A DNA stretch of 6,509 nucleotides from Acidiferrobacteraceae bacterium (GTDB lineage Bacteria; Pseudomonadota; Gammaproteobacteria; Arenicellales; UBA868), in assembly GCA_002731295.1 (NCBI GenBank), contig PCBE01000021.1:40423-46931 (forward strand). The letters run 5' to 3'. Under the pieces are notes generated by a model. That model had not been told where the DNA came from and did not search any database. It worked only from the letters and a program-made list of their open reading frames with translations. Numbering within the stretch: the stretch's first letter is position 1; each line of letters opens with the position of its first letter. The position numbers and the translations under genes are program-made. This document shows positions 5,917-6,509 of this stretch, piece after piece.

Positions 5917-6509
5917 AGCCTCGTCTCTCCTGTCATATGAAGGTCAATAAGATTACATATGCAGTGAATGATTATAGCGTGGGCTTCCTGGATACGGGCT
6001 GTTGAGTCTGAAGGAACCCGTAATTCCAGGTCATTGGTATCGAGCAGACCCGCCAGGGCACCTCCGTCCCGCCCGGTCAGTGCGATGACACTGAGTCCGG
6101 CAGTTGTGGCAGCCCTGGCAGCTTCAAGAATGTTCGGACTCTGGCCGGATGTTGTGAAAACGATCAATGCGTCGTTTGGTTTGCCCAGACCGCTAATCTG
6201 GCGGGCAAAAACCTGACTAAAATCGTAGTCGTTGCCCGCAGCGGTGAGTGTAGCTGTATCAGCTGGTAGGGCGATCGCGGCCAGCGGCTGGCGCTCCTTT
6301 TCATAACGGCACAGTAATTCGGCTGAAAAGTGCAGCGCGTCACTTGCCGAGCCCCCGTTACCGCAGAGCAGGAGCTTACCACCGTTGTCATAGACGGTAG
6401 CAATCCGGCGCGCCGCATCGACCACCTGTAGACCGATTGCGGCCTGGGTCTTGAGTGCGGTAGCAGCGCTGTTCTCGAAATGCTGTCTGATTCTTTGTTC
6501 GGGATTCAT
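5913..6509 (-). CDS. gmhA: Phosphoheptose isomerase GmhA (SIS domain; DiaA-locus type)
   Basis: GmhA converts sedoheptulose 7-phosphate to D-glycero-D-manno-heptose 7-phosphate, the first step toward ADP-heptose. The 198-aa SIS-domain protein shows LLCGNGGSASDALHF (47-61), FTTSGQSPN (118-126) for phosphate binding, VIALTGRDGG (141-150) and ARIQEAHAIIIHCICNLID (171-189). The four metal and catalytic residues known from E. coli GmhA have counterparts: His60, Glu64, Gln174 and His182. E. coli DiaA, encoded at the same genomic place beside dolP, lacks the Glu and the last His, so this protein looks like an active isomerase, as in Pseudomonas. A DiaA-like role with DnaA cannot be excluded. Its start codon ATG lies exactly at the window edge, so upstream signals and neighbours (often yraN and lpoA) are unseen, and a longer N-terminus is possible. 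It overlaps dolP by four bases. Confidence 0.9.
   Translation of the reverse strand: MNPEQRIRQHFENSAATALKTQAAIGLQVVDAARRIATVYDNGGKLLLCGNGGSASDALHFSAELLCRYEKERQPLAAIALPADTATLTAAGNDYDFSQVFARQISGLGKPNDALIVFTTSGQSPNILEAARAATTAGLSVIALTGRDGGALAGLLDTNDLELRVPSDSTARIQEAHAIIIHCICNLIDLHMTGETRL
5925..5931 (-). promoter_or_regulatory. Ribosome binding site of dolP inside the end of gmhA
   Basis: On the minus strand AGGAGAG lies 8 nt before the dolP ATG. It is written in the last codons of the upstream isomerase gene. Together with the ATGA overlap it fixes the dolP start and points to coupled translation. Confidence 0.65.

Overview
The window looks like ordinary chromosomal DNA of a gammaproteobacterium, possibly one with autotrophic or sulfur-oxidising relatives. 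The evidence is the set of gene families: an RppH RNA pyrophosphohydrolase, a YmdB-type macrodomain protein, a DolP-type dual-BON lipoprotein beside a GmhA/DiaA sugar isomerase (the gene order of the E. coli and Pseudomonas yraN-diaA/gmhA-dolP region), and a LysR regulator closely resembling CbbR, the regulator of RuBisCO operons. Gene density is high, gaps are short, and I see no IS element, phage gene, CRISPR array, tRNA or rRNA.

Left part (1-3538, all + strand). A TrpD-fold (anthranilate phosphoribosyltransferase-like) protein lacks the canonical catalytic motifs. It is followed by a CbbR-type LysR regulator preceded by a 17-bp palindrome that fits the LysR/CbbR T-N11-A operator rule. A second LysR regulator (CysL/YeiE-like) starts 21 nt after it, and a 116-aa uncharacterised protein follows. 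The two regulators and the small protein are probably one transcription unit.

Middle part (3722-4795, + strand). rppH is followed after 63 nt by a macrodomain hydrolase of the YmdB type. Both families touch RNA decay in E. coli: RppH primes 5'-end-dependent decay and YmdB is reported to modulate RNase III.

Right part (4811-6509, - strand). Transcription runs gmhA-like isomerase, then dolP-like lipoprotein (ATGA overlap, good Shine-Dalgarno), then a stand-alone heptose-1-phosphate adenylyltransferase (RfaE2/HldE C-terminal domain), which converges on the macrodomain gene with 15 nt between the two coding regions. GmhA and RfaE2 act in the same ADP-heptose pathway for LPS inner core, and DolP acts at the outer membrane, so this is an envelope-biogenesis cluster.

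I did not find a clear undescribed system. The items most worth a look are the motif-poor TrpD-like protein next to cbbR, the palindromic operator, the conserved-looking small protein after the tandem regulators, and the rppH-macrodomain pairing.
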